NCBI GenBank assembly: GCA_947489705.1
Contig: CANLEQ010000006.1
Span: forward strand, 155,884-219,883
Length of the DNA stretch: 64,000 bases
Direction: 5' to 3'
From: an uncultured Paracoccaceae bacterium
GTDB taxonomy: Bacteria; Pseudomonadota; Alphaproteobacteria; Rhodobacterales; Rhodobacteraceae
The notes beneath the pieces were generated by a model. That model saw only the letters and a list, made by a program, of their open reading frames with translations. It had not been told where the DNA came from and did no database searches. The translations under genes were made by a program, and so were the position numbers. This document shows positions 26,042-34,330 of this stretch, piece by piece. The first letter of the stretch is position 1. Each line of letters begins with the position of its first letter.

Positions 26042-27655
26042 TCACTGAGCCCCCGTCGCATGGATATAGTCGTAGTTCACGGGGATATGGACCGGATCGA
26101 CAAAGAGGCTATCGTCGCCCGCGACGCGGTCGGAATGCAGGGTGAACCGCTGCTCGTTGAAGACCGGAACCCAAGGCGCGTCCTCCATGATGTCGAGATA
26201 GATCTGGCGCCAGGCCTCCTCGCGTCCCGCCTCGTCGCCGACCATCGCGTCTGCGTCGGAGGCCCGTTGGTCGATCTCCTCGTTGCAGTACCACGACCAG
26301 TTCCAGCCGCCCGGCGTCGCACCGGCACAGCCCAGGATCGGCCCGTAGAAGTTGGACGGGTCCGGGAAGTCGGCGATCCAGGCCATGCCGCCCGACCAGA
26401 TCATCGGGGCCTGGTCCGCCTCGCCGCCCGCCGCGATCACGTTCGATTGCGCAAGGCTGCGGATCTCGGCATTGACGCCGATCTGGCTGAGGTCCTGCTG
26501 GATCGCCTGGGCGATGCGCGGGTTGGGATCGACGTTCATCACGTAAAGCTCGGTGTCGAACCCGTCGGCAAACCCAGCATCGGCCAGCATCTGCTGGGCC
26601 GCTTCGGGATCGTAGGCATAGCCGTCGTAATCCTCGGCGTAACCCGGCATCGTGGGCGGCAGCGGCTGGTTCGCCGGCACGGCGCGCCCGTTGATCATCT
26701 GGACGATGCGGTCCTTGTTGATCGCCATGTTGATGGCCTTGCGCACCTCGACATTGTCGAACGGCGCCATCCGGGTGTTCATCGTGATGTAGCCGGTCTG
26801 AAGCTGTCCGCCTTCGACGATCTGGTCCTCGTACTCGGCATCGTTCATGACTTGCAGGAACTGCGCGGGGGGGATGCCGTCGCCGGGCACGTCCGCACCG
26901 CCGTTCTGCAGGCGCAGCAGGGCCACCGTCGGGTCGAGACCGATATCGAAGGTCACCTGATCGAGCTTGGGTACGCCCTCCCGGTGATACTCCTCGAACC
27001 GCTCGAAGACGAGGCGTTGGCCGGGCGTCCATTCAGCAAGGCGGAACGCGCCCGAGCCGACGGGCTGGCGTCCGAAATCGTCGCCTGCCTCTTCCACGGC
27101 CTCCTGCGGCACGATCGACGCGAAGTTCAGCGCCATGACGTGGCCGAAGGTCGCGTCGGGGCGCGAAAGGGTGATCGCGACGGTCTTGTCGTCCATGACC
27201 TCGATGCCCGAAAGCCCCTCTCCCTCACCGGCATTCCACGCATCGAAGCCCTCGATCATCGAGAAGAACCCCGCACCGGGGCTGCGCGTCTCGGGGTTCG
27301 TCACCCGCCCCAGCGAGTATTTCACGTCTTCGGCGGTGATCTCGCGCCCATTGTGGAACGTAATCCCGTCCTTGAGCACGAAGGTATGGGTCAGCCCGTC
27401 CTCGCTGATCTCGTGACTTTCGGCGAGTTCGTTGCGCAACGTGGTCGTGCCGGGCTTGTAGCCCATCAGCCCGTCGAAGAGCGATTTGATCATGGACCAG
27501 TTCTGCCAGTCATAGCCGATCGCAGGGTCGAGCGTCGCCACGTCGTCCTGATAGGTCACGACCATCTCGCCGCCCTGCGCCGCGTCCTCGTTCACCTGTG
27601 CGAGCGCGCCGCCGGCCGTCAGGGCGAGCGCCGAGGAAAGAAGCAATCTTTTCAT
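26042..27655 (-). CDS. Peptide-type ABC transporter substrate-binding protein
   Basis: A 537-residue SBP_bac_5 (DppA/OppA class) periplasmic receptor. Signal peptide about 1-19 (ends GGALAQ). Conserved pieces are DDVATLDPAIGYDWQNWS (about 38-55), DGLTHTFVLKDGITFHNG (about 86-103), TAEDVKYSLGRV and RKAINMAINKDRIV. Only six bases separate its stop from the acetamidase start. In this amide operon it probably binds an amide or amidated peptide rather than ordinary dipeptides. Confidence 0.92.
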   Translation of the reverse strand: MKRLLLSSALALTAGGALAQVNEDAAQGGEMVVTYQDDVATLDPAIGYDWQNWSMIKSLFDGLMGYKPGTTTLRNELAESHEISEDGLTHTFVLKDGITFHNGREITAEDVKYSLGRVTNPETRSPGAGFFSMIEGFDAWNAGEGEGLSGIEVMDDKTVAITLSRPDATFGHVMALNFASIVPQEAVEEAGDDFGRQPVGSGAFRLAEWTPGQRLVFERFEEYHREGVPKLDQVTFDIGLDPTVALLRLQNGGADVPGDGIPPAQFLQVMNDAEYEDQIVEGGQLQTGYITMNTRMAPFDNVEVRKAINMAINKDRIVQMINGRAVPANQPLPPTMPGYAEDYDGYAYDPEAAQQMLADAGFADGFDTELYVMNVDPNPRIAQAIQQDLSQIGVNAEIRSLAQSNVIAAGGEADQAPMIWSGGMAWIADFPDPSNFYGPILGCAGATPGGWNWSWYCNEEIDQRASDADAMVGDEAGREEAWRQIYLDIMEDAPWVPVFNEQRFTLHSDRVAGDDSLFVDPVHIPVNYDYIHATGAQ

Positions 27656-27674
27656 GTTTTTTCTCCGCTGTTGG

Positions 27675-28595
27675 TCATTTCGTCTTGATTCTGGGGTCGA
27701 TCAGGGGCGCCACGAGATCGGCGAGCAGATTGCCCAGCACGATGGCGGTGGCCGAGACCATGGTGACGCCCATGATCACGGGGATGTCGACGCGCTGGAT
27801 GGCCTGCCAGGCAAGCTGCCCGATTCCGGGCCAGCCGAAGACGCTCTCCACCACGACGATACCGGACATGAAAAGGCCGATATCGATCCCGATCATGGCG
27901 ATGATCGGCAGGATCGCGTTGGGCATCACGTGGCGCGTGACGATGCGGAGCTTCGACAGCCCCTTGGCCCGCGCGGTTCGCACCAGATCCTGATTGAGCA
28001 CGTCGATCATCGAAGAACGCATCATGCGCGAGTACCACCCCGCCCCGAGAAGCCCGAGCGTGATCGACGGGAGCACGAAATGCGCAGGCGTGCCGTAGCC
28101 GCCGATCGGGAACCACCCCAGCTGCACGGCAAACACGTAGAGGAGCAGGATGCCGATGACGAATTGCGGCGCCGAAATCGCCACGAACGAGAAGATCATC
28201 AGCGAATGATCCGCCGGCCGGTTGCGCCGGAGCGCCGCCACCACGCCGATGGTCAGCCCGATGATCAGTTCCGTCACGATCGCCGTCACCATCAGCATCA
28301 GGCTCGCCGGCAGCCGCGCCCATATCAGCGACGAAACCTCGGCCCGCTGCAGGTAGGAGCGCCCCATATCCCCCTGGAAGAGCCCGGTGAGATATCGCCA
28401 GTACTGCACGAAAAGCGGATCGTTCAGCCCCAGCTGGTCGCGGATATTGGCTACCGTCTCGGCCGTGGCCGACCGCCCTGCGATCTGCCGGGCCGGATCG
28501 GCCGGCACGAGATAGAGCAGCACGAAGGTCACGAAGGTGATCCCCAGCAGGATCAGCGCGCTCTCGAACAGGCGGCGGGCCAGATAGGCGGTCAT
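27675..28595 (-). CDS. Peptide-type ABC transporter permease (DppB)
   Basis: A 306-residue permease with six membrane segments. The N-terminus TAYLARRLFESALILLGI and the LVPADPARQIAG loop are typical of DppB; the EAA loop is TARAKGLSKLRIVTRHV (about 195-211). The start at 28595 shares one base with the DppC stop (TGATG). Forms the channel with the DppC-type permease. Confidence 0.92.
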   Translation of the reverse strand: MTAYLARRLFESALILLGITFVTFVLLYLVPADPARQIAGRSATAETVANIRDQLGLNDPLFVQYWRYLTGLFQGDMGRSYLQRAEVSSLIWARLPASLMLMVTAIVTELIIGLTIGVVAALRRNRPADHSLMIFSFVAISAPQFVIGILLLYVFAVQLGWFPIGGYGTPAHFVLPSITLGLLGAGWYSRMMRSSMIDVLNQDLVRTARAKGLSKLRIVTRHVMPNAILPIIAMIGIDIGLFMSGIVVVESVFGWPGIGQLAWQAIQRVDIPVIMGVTMVSATAIVLGNLLADLVAPLIDPRIKTK

Positions 28596-29491
28596 CAGTG
28601 CCGTCCCTTCAGCGTCGGGTCGAGGATGTCGCGCAGCGCGTCGCCCACGAGGTTGAACGCGAGCGCCAGCAGCACGATCAGCAGCCCGGGAAAGAACACC
28701 AGCCACGGCGCGGTCGAGAAATAGGTCTGGTTCTCGAAGATGATGTTGCCCCAGGAGGGCATCGGCGGCTGCACGCCCACGCCCAGATAGCTCAGCGTCG
28801 CCTCCAAAAGCACGGTCGTGGAAATTCCCAGCGTCCCGAAGACGATGATCGACGACAGCAGATGCGGCAGCAGGTGCCGCCCGAGGATCCTGAGCGGCCC
28901 CGATCCGATGGCGCGCTGGACCTGGATGAACTCGCGCTCGGCTAGGCTGCGCGTTTCGGTATAGATCACGCGGCTCATCTGCACCCAGTTCACCATCGCG
29001 ATGACCAGCGCCACGATCATCAGCGACGGCTGGAAGATCGCGGCCAGCACGATGGCGAGCAACAGCGCCGGGAAGGCCATCATCAGGTCGGTGAAGCGCA
29101 TCAGGATCGCCGCAATCCAGCCGCCGAAATACCCCGCGGTGATGCCGACGCCCGCGCCCAGCAGAACCGCGATGCCATTGGCCACGACCCCGATGATCAG
29201 CGACGTCCGCGTCCCGAGGATCAGGCGAGAGGCGAGATCGCGCCCCAGGAGATCCGAGCCCAGCAGGTAATCTCCGCCCGGCGGCAGGGGGCCGCCCATG
29301 AGGCTGAGGCCCTCGAAGCTCTGCTCGAAGGGATCATGCGGCATGATCCAGGGCGCGAAGACCGCGGCGAAGACCATCAACGCGATGACGACGAGGCCGA
29401 ATGCCGCGCGCGGTCGGCGTACGAGCTCGCCCAATACCGCGCGGGGGCGCGAGACGCGCGGAACCGCGGCCGGTCCGCTCGCCACGCTCAT
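28595..29491 (-). CDS. Peptide-type ABC transporter permease (DppC)
   Basis: A 298-residue permease with the OppC-type N-terminal segment (about 33-52), LLGSDLLGRDLASRLILG (about 75-92), and the EAA loop QRAIGSGPLRILGRHLLP (about 191-208). The ATG at 29491 overlaps the stop of the ANTAR regulator gene; upstream in-frame sequence has no domain sense. Confidence 0.9.
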   Translation of the reverse strand: MSVASGPAAVPRVSRPRAVLGELVRRPRAAFGLVVIALMVFAAVFAPWIMPHDPFEQSFEGLSLMGGPLPPGGDYLLGSDLLGRDLASRLILGTRTSLIIGVVANGIAVLLGAGVGITAGYFGGWIAAILMRFTDLMMAFPALLLAIVLAAIFQPSLMIVALVIAMVNWVQMSRVIYTETRSLAEREFIQVQRAIGSGPLRILGRHLLPHLLSSIIVFGTLGISTTVLLEATLSYLGVGVQPPMPSWGNIIFENQTYFSTAPWLVFFPGLLIVLLALAFNLVGDALRDILDPTLKGRH

Positions 29492-30078
29492 CGCTTGCCC
29501 GCCCGCGCCGACAGCCGCTCGGCCAGCAGAAGGGTCGCGGCCTCCTCGAGCGGGACCTGCGCGACCATCGCCATGGCTCGCAACTTCTTGAGCGCCAGCG
29601 CCTCGCTGCCGCATTCGGGCATGAGCGCAAGGACCGCGCGGATCACGTCCAACCGGCCGGCCCTCTGCCGGGCGACTTCGCGCGTGGCGGCCGACCGGTC
29701 CGCCTTGGCGGCGAAGGTCTCGTGCGCGATCACCAGGGCCGAGAACAGGTTGCCGAGTGCGGAGACCGGCAGGTAGGCATCGAGCCCCTGCCCCAGCGCC
29801 CAGGCGAGCCGTCCCGGACTTTCCGAGCCCACCAGCCCGATGAGGGGCACCGGTGCTGCGCCCGCTTCCCAAGGAAACTGCCCGTCATGGCCCGTATCGA
29901 TGTCGAGAATGACCATGTCGGTCTCCGCGGCCATCGACGCGTCGAGATCGCCGCGATGCGGCAGCGCCCGGATCCCCAGACGCTCGCAGCGCTCGACCAC
30001 CCGGCGCATCGGCTCGTCCGAGCGGTGCAGGACGATCGCGGTCAGCCCGGCGAAATTGTGGAGGGGAAAACGGCTCAC
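29488..30078 (-). CDS. amiR: AmiR-like ANTAR-domain antitermination regulator
   Basis: A 196-residue regulator shaped like AmiR: a pseudo-receiver domain (about 11-125, with DMVILDIDTGHDG and PLIGLVGSESP but no clear phosphorylation triad), a linking helix (about 126-145) and a C-terminal three-helix ANTAR-type segment (about 146-190, RLDVIRAVLALMPECGSEAL, KLRAMAMVAQVPLEEAA). ANTAR proteins bind leader RNA and prevent intrinsic termination. The gene sits directly after the AmiC-like sensor, as in Pseudomonas amide operons, and there is a strong terminator in the operon leader. Signal transfer would be by AmiC holding AmiR inactive until an amide is bound. Confidence 0.8.
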   Translation of the reverse strand: MSRFPLHNFAGLTAIVLHRSDEPMRRVVERCERLGIRALPHRGDLDASMAAETDMVILDIDTGHDGQFPWEAGAAPVPLIGLVGSESPGRLAWALGQGLDAYLPVSALGNLFSALVIAHETFAAKADRSAATREVARQRAGRLDVIRAVLALMPECGSEALALKKLRAMAMVAQVPLEEAATLLLAERLSARAGKR

Positions 30079-31181
30079 GTCACGACCCTCAACATGGGCC
30101 GGTGCGACGCGGCGCCCCCACCTTGCCGCGCGAGATAGGGATCGGCGGGAACGGCGTCGGGCGCGCGGTCGATGATGCGGAACCGTCCGTTCCCGGCCAG
30201 CGCCAGCCGGGGGGCGAGGGCCGCGTGGCGCATCACCTTATCGATGCGGATATCGCCCATCGCGGTGCGGATCGGTCGTTGCGAGGCCGCGGCAAAGACC
30301 GCGCGCGGCGCATCCGTTCCCGCGGCGATGGCCGCGGCGGCAAAGACCTCGACGGCGGCATAGGCGCTGGCCAGAAACGCCGACGCCCGGCCGCCCGGCG
30401 CATGGTCGCGAGCGGCCTTGAGCAGTTCGGGGCCGGCATCCTCCTCGAAGAACCCCCCCGCCGACAGAAGGCCGTCCGCCGCGGGCCCGAGCTCGGCCAG
30501 ATCGGCCTCCGTCTGGTTGAAGCTGACCACATGGCCCGGCCGGCCCTGCCGTACGGGATCGCGCGCCAGAAGATCGCGCATGAAACCGGTGTTGGACGGA
30601 CCTATGAGGCTGTTGCACACGCACTCCGCCCCCGTGGCACGGATCTCCTCCACGACATGGGCATGCTCGGTCGAGCCGAGAGGCACGTAGCGTTCGCCCA
30701 GAACCTCGATGCCGGAGGCCTGCAACCTGTCCCGGGCGAGGCGCAGCGTTTCCCATCCCCAGACGTAGTTCGAGCCCATCAGATAGGCGCTCCGCATCCC
30801 CTGACGCGCGATCCAGTCGGTCGCCGGAACGACGTGATGGTTCGGCGCGGCACCCATGTAGACGACGTGGTCGCTGCATTCGAACCCTTCATAGGGGCAC
30901 GGATACCACAGCAGCCCGTCCTTGCGCTCGAGCACGGGGATCATGTCCTTCCGGCTCCAGGAGGTGATCGCACCGACGATATGGCGCACGCCATCGTCGA
31001 GCAGTTCGGACGCGGCGGCCTCGTACCGGGCGACATCGCCGCCGGGGTCGCGGGTCACGGGCTCGATCTCCACCGAATGCTTCAGCGCGTCGATCGCCCC
31101 GAGGGCACCGGCCAGCGCGCTCTGCCCCAGTGCCGCGTAGCTGCCGCTCGTCGAAAAGATGAGACCTAGCCTGAGGGTCAT
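30075..31181 (-). CDS. amiC: AmiC-like amide sensor / periplasmic-binding-fold protein
   Basis: A 368-residue type I periplasmic-binding fold protein. It begins TLRLGLIFSTSGSYAALGQS with no signal peptide, so it is cytoplasmic like AmiC of Pseudomonas rather than a transporter receptor such as FmdD or UrtA. Further conserved features are WYPCPYEGFECSDHVVYMG (about 92-110), SNYVWGWETLR and NSLIGPSNTGFMRDL. The ATG at 31181 lies 13 bases beyond a terminator T-run; an upstream in-frame start would place the terminator inside the gene. First gene of the amide operon, coupled to the ANTAR gene by a four-base overlap. Confidence 0.85.
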   Translation of the reverse strand: MTLRLGLIFSTSGSYAALGQSALAGALGAIDALKHSVEIEPVTRDPGGDVARYEAAASELLDDGVRHIVGAITSWSRKDMIPVLERKDGLLWYPCPYEGFECSDHVVYMGAAPNHHVVPATDWIARQGMRSAYLMGSNYVWGWETLRLARDRLQASGIEVLGERYVPLGSTEHAHVVEEIRATGAECVCNSLIGPSNTGFMRDLLARDPVRQGRPGHVVSFNQTEADLAELGPAADGLLSAGGFFEEDAGPELLKAARDHAPGGRASAFLASAYAAVEVFAAAAIAAGTDAPRAVFAAASQRPIRTAMGDIRIDKVMRHAALAPRLALAGNGRFRIIDRAPDAVPADPYLARQGGGAASHRPMLRVVT

Positions 31182-31194
31182 GGTGTCCCCAACG

Positions 31195-31239
31195 AAAAAA
31201 GGCCCCGCCTCCCCGAACGCGTCAGGGATATGCGAGGCC
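31195..31239 (-). terminator. Leader intrinsic terminator (putative antitermination target)
   Basis: On the minus strand GGCCTCGC (31232-31239) pairs with GCGGGGCC (31201-31208) in an 8-bp stem with one G-U pair. The 23-base loop can form a small inner TCCC/GGGA stem. A run of six T (31195-31200) follows immediately. It ends 13 bases before the AmiC-like start codon, so by default it would stop transcription of the operon. The ANTAR protein encoded second is the obvious candidate to relieve it. Confidence 0.85.
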
Positions 31240-31250
31240 CGATTGCCCTT

Positions 31251-31312
31251 GGTCGTCGCCGCGACCGTTTCAAGCAAGCTGCGCCAAGACGGACCCTGTG
31301 TCCAGAGCGCAG
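31251..31312 (-). promoter_or_regulatory. Structured leader RNA upstream of the terminator
   Basis: On the minus strand an outer stem CTGCGC/GCGCAG (31307-31312 with 31279-31284) encloses GGAC-ACAGG-GTCC (31291-31303), whose loop has A first and G fourth. A second stem GGTCG/CGACC with a six-base loop (31251-31266) lies between this and the terminator. ANTAR targets are pairs of short stem-loops with A1 and G4 in six-base loops; this resembles that only partly. Confidence 0.4.
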
Positions 31313-31444
31313 GCATCTCGCGAATGGCCGCCCGTATTTTGCTTACTATTTAGGCATATTCTCGCCGGCCCGCCGCCCGTTTCGGCGAAAGCGGAGGATG
31401 TGCCCCGTCATCCGGGAGCGTGCCGCCGGACCTGCATCTTGGCG

Positions 31445-32428
31445 TCAATGCGCCTCGGCCACGTCGCGACGCGTCCGCCAGAGCGAATAGGCGATGCCGG
31501 CCGCGAGGATCGTAAACGTGACGGCGAGCGACCACATCGCCGGAAACTTCTCCCAGCCCATCAGGTCCGCCACGAAGATCTTCGAGCCGATGAAGACCAG
31601 AAGCACGGCCAGCGCCTGCTTGAGATAGTGAAACCGGTGGAGCACCGCGGCCAGCGCGAAATAGAGCGCCCGCAGCCCGAGAATGGCGAAGATATTCGAT
31701 GTGTAGACGATATAGGGGTCCGTCGTGATCGCGAACACGGCCGGGACCGAGTCGACCGCAAAGACCACATCCGCGAATTCGACGATCACCAGCGCGAGAA
31801 ACAGGGGTGTCATGTACCGCACGAGCTTGCCCGTCCGGGGATCGGGCTTCTTCACGAAGAAGTCGTGGCTTTCGATCTCGTCCGTTACCCGGAACCGCCG
31901 CCGCATGAAGCGCAGGATCGGGTTCTGCGAGAGATCCATCTCCTTTTCCGTCGTGAAAAGCATCTTGAGGCCGGTGAAGATCAGGAAGGCCGCGAAGATG
32001 TAGAGTACCCAGCCATATTGCGAGACCAGCGTGGCGCCCAGTCCGATCATGATGCCGCGCAGTACGATGACGCCGAGGATACCCCAGAAGAGAACGCGGT
32101 GCTGATATTTCCGCGGAACGGCGAAGAAGCTGAAGATCAGGGCGATGACGAAGACGTTGTCGAGCGCGAGCGTCTTTTCCACGACGAATGCGGTGAGATA
32201 CTCCGTCGCCGGGACCGCGCCGATCGTGTACCAGACCAAGCCCGAGAACCCCACTCCGATCGCGATGTAGAGCGCCGAGAGTTTCAGGCTCTCGGCTACG
32301 CCGATCTCGTGATCGTCGCGGTTGAGAATGCCGAGGTCGAAAGCCAGGAGTGCGACGACGAGGGCGAGAAAGGCGCTCCAGAGCCAGAGCGGCGTGCCGA
32401 GAAACTCGGCGAGAAAAAAGGCGTCCAA
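31445..32428 (-). CDS. TerC family integral membrane protein (Alx-like)
   Basis: A 327-residue polytopic protein with about eight membrane helices. TerC-family acidic motifs are present: VVEKTLALDNVFVIALIFS (about 77-95) and VIVEFADVVFAVDSVPAVFA (about 206-225). Relatives (Alx, TerC, MeeF/MeeY-type) are linked to manganese export, metal loading of secreted proteins or tellurite resistance. I chose the TTG at 32428 because GGAGG stands six bases before it and the helix starts at once; no ATG gives a sensible N-terminus. A perfect palindrome lies 58-79 bp upstream. Confidence 0.88.
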   Translation of the reverse strand: MDAFFLAEFLGTPLWLWSAFLALVVALLAFDLGILNRDDHEIGVAESLKLSALYIAIGVGFSGLVWYTIGAVPATEYLTAFVVEKTLALDNVFVIALIFSFFAVPRKYQHRVLFWGILGVIVLRGIMIGLGATLVSQYGWVLYIFAAFLIFTGLKMLFTTEKEMDLSQNPILRFMRRRFRVTDEIESHDFFVKKPDPRTGKLVRYMTPLFLALVIVEFADVVFAVDSVPAVFAITTDPYIVYTSNIFAILGLRALYFALAAVLHRFHYLKQALAVLLVFIGSKIFVADLMGWEKFPAMWSLAVTFTILAAGIAYSLWRTRRDVAEAH

Positions 32429-32485
32429 GACAGACCTCCAGTCCGGGATGCACAGCGGTGACCGACAAGGACGGCGACCGGGCTG

Positions 32486-32507
32486 GCATCGAATTGCAAT
32501 TCGATGC
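32486..32507. promoter_or_regulatory. 22-bp perfect palindrome upstream of the TerC gene
   Basis: The half-site GCATCGAATTG is followed at once by its exact complement, giving an uninterrupted 22-bp palindrome 58-79 bp before the TerC start. It could be an operator for a dimeric metal-responsive repressor or an RNA hairpin in the leader. It does not match the yybP-ykoY manganese riboswitch core that controls many TerC genes. Confidence 0.6.
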
Positions 32508-32606
32508 GTCCCGACATCACGTCGCCGAAAGGCGCCGCCAGAGGGGCCCGGTCCGCCGAGTGTAGATGGGTCTCTCGGCGCGGCGCACAAGGCTGCGCGT
32601 GCCGCC

Positions 32607-32777
32607 GGACCGCAATAAATTCCGCGCCGGGCGGATCGCGGTCGTGGCCCCCTTGCTTCCGTGGTCGGCCCCGAGCTTCAGCCTCGCAGTCCGGACCGCG
32701 ACGATCGCCAGTTCGGACATCGCCGAATAGGTGTGGATCAGGGTGAGGACACCGACGATGGAAACTTCGAGGTACAT
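32607..32777 (-). pseudogene. N-terminal remnant of a CNNM/TlyC-type (HlyC/CorC) membrane protein gene
   Basis: From 32777 the minus strand reads MYLEVSIVGVLTLIHTYSAM, then SELAIVAVRTARLK, then HGSKGATTAIRPARNLL, the first 57 or so residues of a DUF21/CNNM-domain transporter of the HlyC/CorC family, whose members normally continue with FLSTVQIGITLVG. Here similarity ends abruptly; the remaining roughly 370 residues are absent. A short open frame (32517-32852) covers it but has foreign extensions at both ends. CorC-type proteins export magnesium or cobalt, so this was another ion gene next to TerC. Confidence 0.65.
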
Positions 32778-32871
32778 CTCTTCCAGCTCTCGCCGGAGGG
32801 ACCGGTCGCTCGATTTGCCGACGCTCCGCACATACGTGGGCGATGCAGACATAAGCCATGCAGGATGCCGG

Positions 32872-33843
32872 TCAGTTCCGGAAGATACGTAATATGCTTG
32901 CCACCGCGTCCATCAGGTCGAGCAGGCGCGCGTAGAAATGCTCGCGCGCGGCAAAGGTGCGGCCCTCGTCGCCGATGAATTCCGTCTCGAGCGTATCGAG
33001 CAGGCGCAAGAGGCGGCGGCGATGGATCCCCAGACGGCTCTGGACCGGATCGGCGAGAATGCCCGCGAAGGCCGCGAAAAGCGAGCCGGTCATCACGAGA
33101 CCCACCCCGGTCACCGCCAGCAGACGCGGCGACGCGTGCGCGTCGAACACGCCATACCACATGCCGCCGAGGGTCGGACCCAGCGGGAATGTCTCGATCG
33201 CATGGCTGCGGGCCACGGCCCCCGCGATGCTCGGGGCCATCGACATCACCCCCGGCGTCAGCACCTGGAAGACCAGTGCCCCGAAGAGAAGGGCGCAGAT
33301 CGCAGTAGTCATTTCCGCGACGGCGGATCGGGTGCCCGCATATTCGCCCAAGGCGTCGGCAAGCCGCCGGCCGAGGGCCTCGACCTCCTTGGTCCCCGAA
33401 CGCGTCCGGATCAACTCGCGAAACTGCGGTGCCGCCAGGATGGCGCGGCTGAGAGCCCGCGCGTCCCGACCCGCGGCGCTCCCGTCGAGCGGCAGGTCCA
33501 GGAGGTCGGTCAGGACCAGTACCTCGACCCGTTGCGCGACGGACGTGCGCAAGAGGATCCGCCGGCGCGCCAGCCACGCCGCGCTGCCGGAAAGACCGAC
33601 GCGGCGGCAGAGATATCCGGCGATCCGCGCGAGCACCAGGACCGGCGACAGCGCGACGTTGAGCGGCGCGCGGCAGATATCCCAGCCAAGCGCCGCTGCA
33701 TGCAGGCGCAATGTTCCGGGCCACCGGAAGTGCCTGGCGACGAACGCATCGACCCGCGCACGGCGCGTCTCGAAATATGCTCGGGCGGGCGGGACCGCCG
33801 GTCGATCCGGCATTGCCGCCCCGGCGGAAGATAATGAGATCAT
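32872..33843 (-). CDS. DUF6635-like protein of unknown function
   Basis: A 323-residue protein. The N-terminal part has RAYFETRRARVDAFVARHF and TLRLHAAALGWDICRAPLNV (about 20-58), followed by a long arginine/leucine-rich helical region and two hydrophobic segments (about 176-195, ALLFGALVFQVLTPG; about 240-262, LLAVTGVGLVMTGSLFAAFAG). It probably sits at the inner membrane. The resemblance to the DUF6635 family is from memory of this N-terminal pattern. ATG at 33843 is chosen; MPDRPAV at 33813 is possible. No neighbour suggests a role. Confidence 0.65.
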   Translation of the reverse strand: MISLSSAGAAMPDRPAVPPARAYFETRRARVDAFVARHFRWPGTLRLHAAALGWDICRAPLNVALSPVLVLARIAGYLCRRVGLSGSAAWLARRRILLRTSVAQRVEVLVLTDLLDLPLDGSAAGRDARALSRAILAAPQFRELIRTRSGTKEVEALGRRLADALGEYAGTRSAVAEMTTAICALLFGALVFQVLTPGVMSMAPSIAGAVARSHAIETFPLGPTLGGMWYGVFDAHASPRLLAVTGVGLVMTGSLFAAFAGILADPVQSRLGIHRRRLLRLLDTLETEFIGDEGRTFAAREHFYARLLDLMDAVASILRIFRN

Positions 33844-34330
33844 GACGGCGATCCGCCATTTCCTTTCTGCTGGCGGGGGCAGCGTACTCCGGCTCTCGCC
33901 ATTCGTGACAACCGAATTCGTGACTGACCGGGAAATTTGCTGCGTTGACGCCAAGTTTCCGCCCGACGGGTCGCGGTCCCTGATCAAGATATTCCCTTGG
34001 CCGGAGGGTTGCCACGGCCGGGCGGAACGCAGCGCCGGCCTGCGTCGTGAGCGGCGCTCACCTAGATGAAAAACAGACATGCGGTGGCACCGTCGCTCGG
34101 TTCGCATTCCCCGAATGCCTCTTTCTCATGGCATTCGAGAACAGATGCGCGCTTGACAACCATGTCACCCAGCGCGCAAATGTTCGAGACGGGATCAAAT
34201 GATCGATCCCTTGTCGGCGCGGGGGAGGCAACATGAACAGGTCCGTTTGGCGCGACGCACTGCTTCGCTCAAGGTGGTTCATGGGCGGCCCATCGAACGG
34301 GCAATGTCCCATCCGCGCAAGGGGACAAGC
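33844..34330. other. Intergenic region
   Basis: About 490 bp between the divergent DUF6635-like and SorC genes. I see no gene. A TTGACA hexamer (34153-34158) may be part of the promoter for the SorC/TRAP operon, and GGGATC-N8-GATCCC (34191-34210) is a possible operator downstream of it. Confidence 0.4.

Noticed and set aside
31240..31444. Canonical ANTAR target (two hexaloop stems with A1 and G4)
   Set aside because: Stem-loops are present, but loop sizes and bases fit only partly, so I list a structured leader and not a confirmed motif.
32429..32600. yybP-ykoY manganese riboswitch before the TerC gene
   Set aside because: Expected from other TerC genes, but the conserved core was not visible; only the palindrome stands out.
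32517..32852. Complete small membrane protein of 111 residues
   Set aside because: The central part is the N-terminus of a much larger CNNM/TlyC protein; the flanks are unrelated, so it reads as a remnant.
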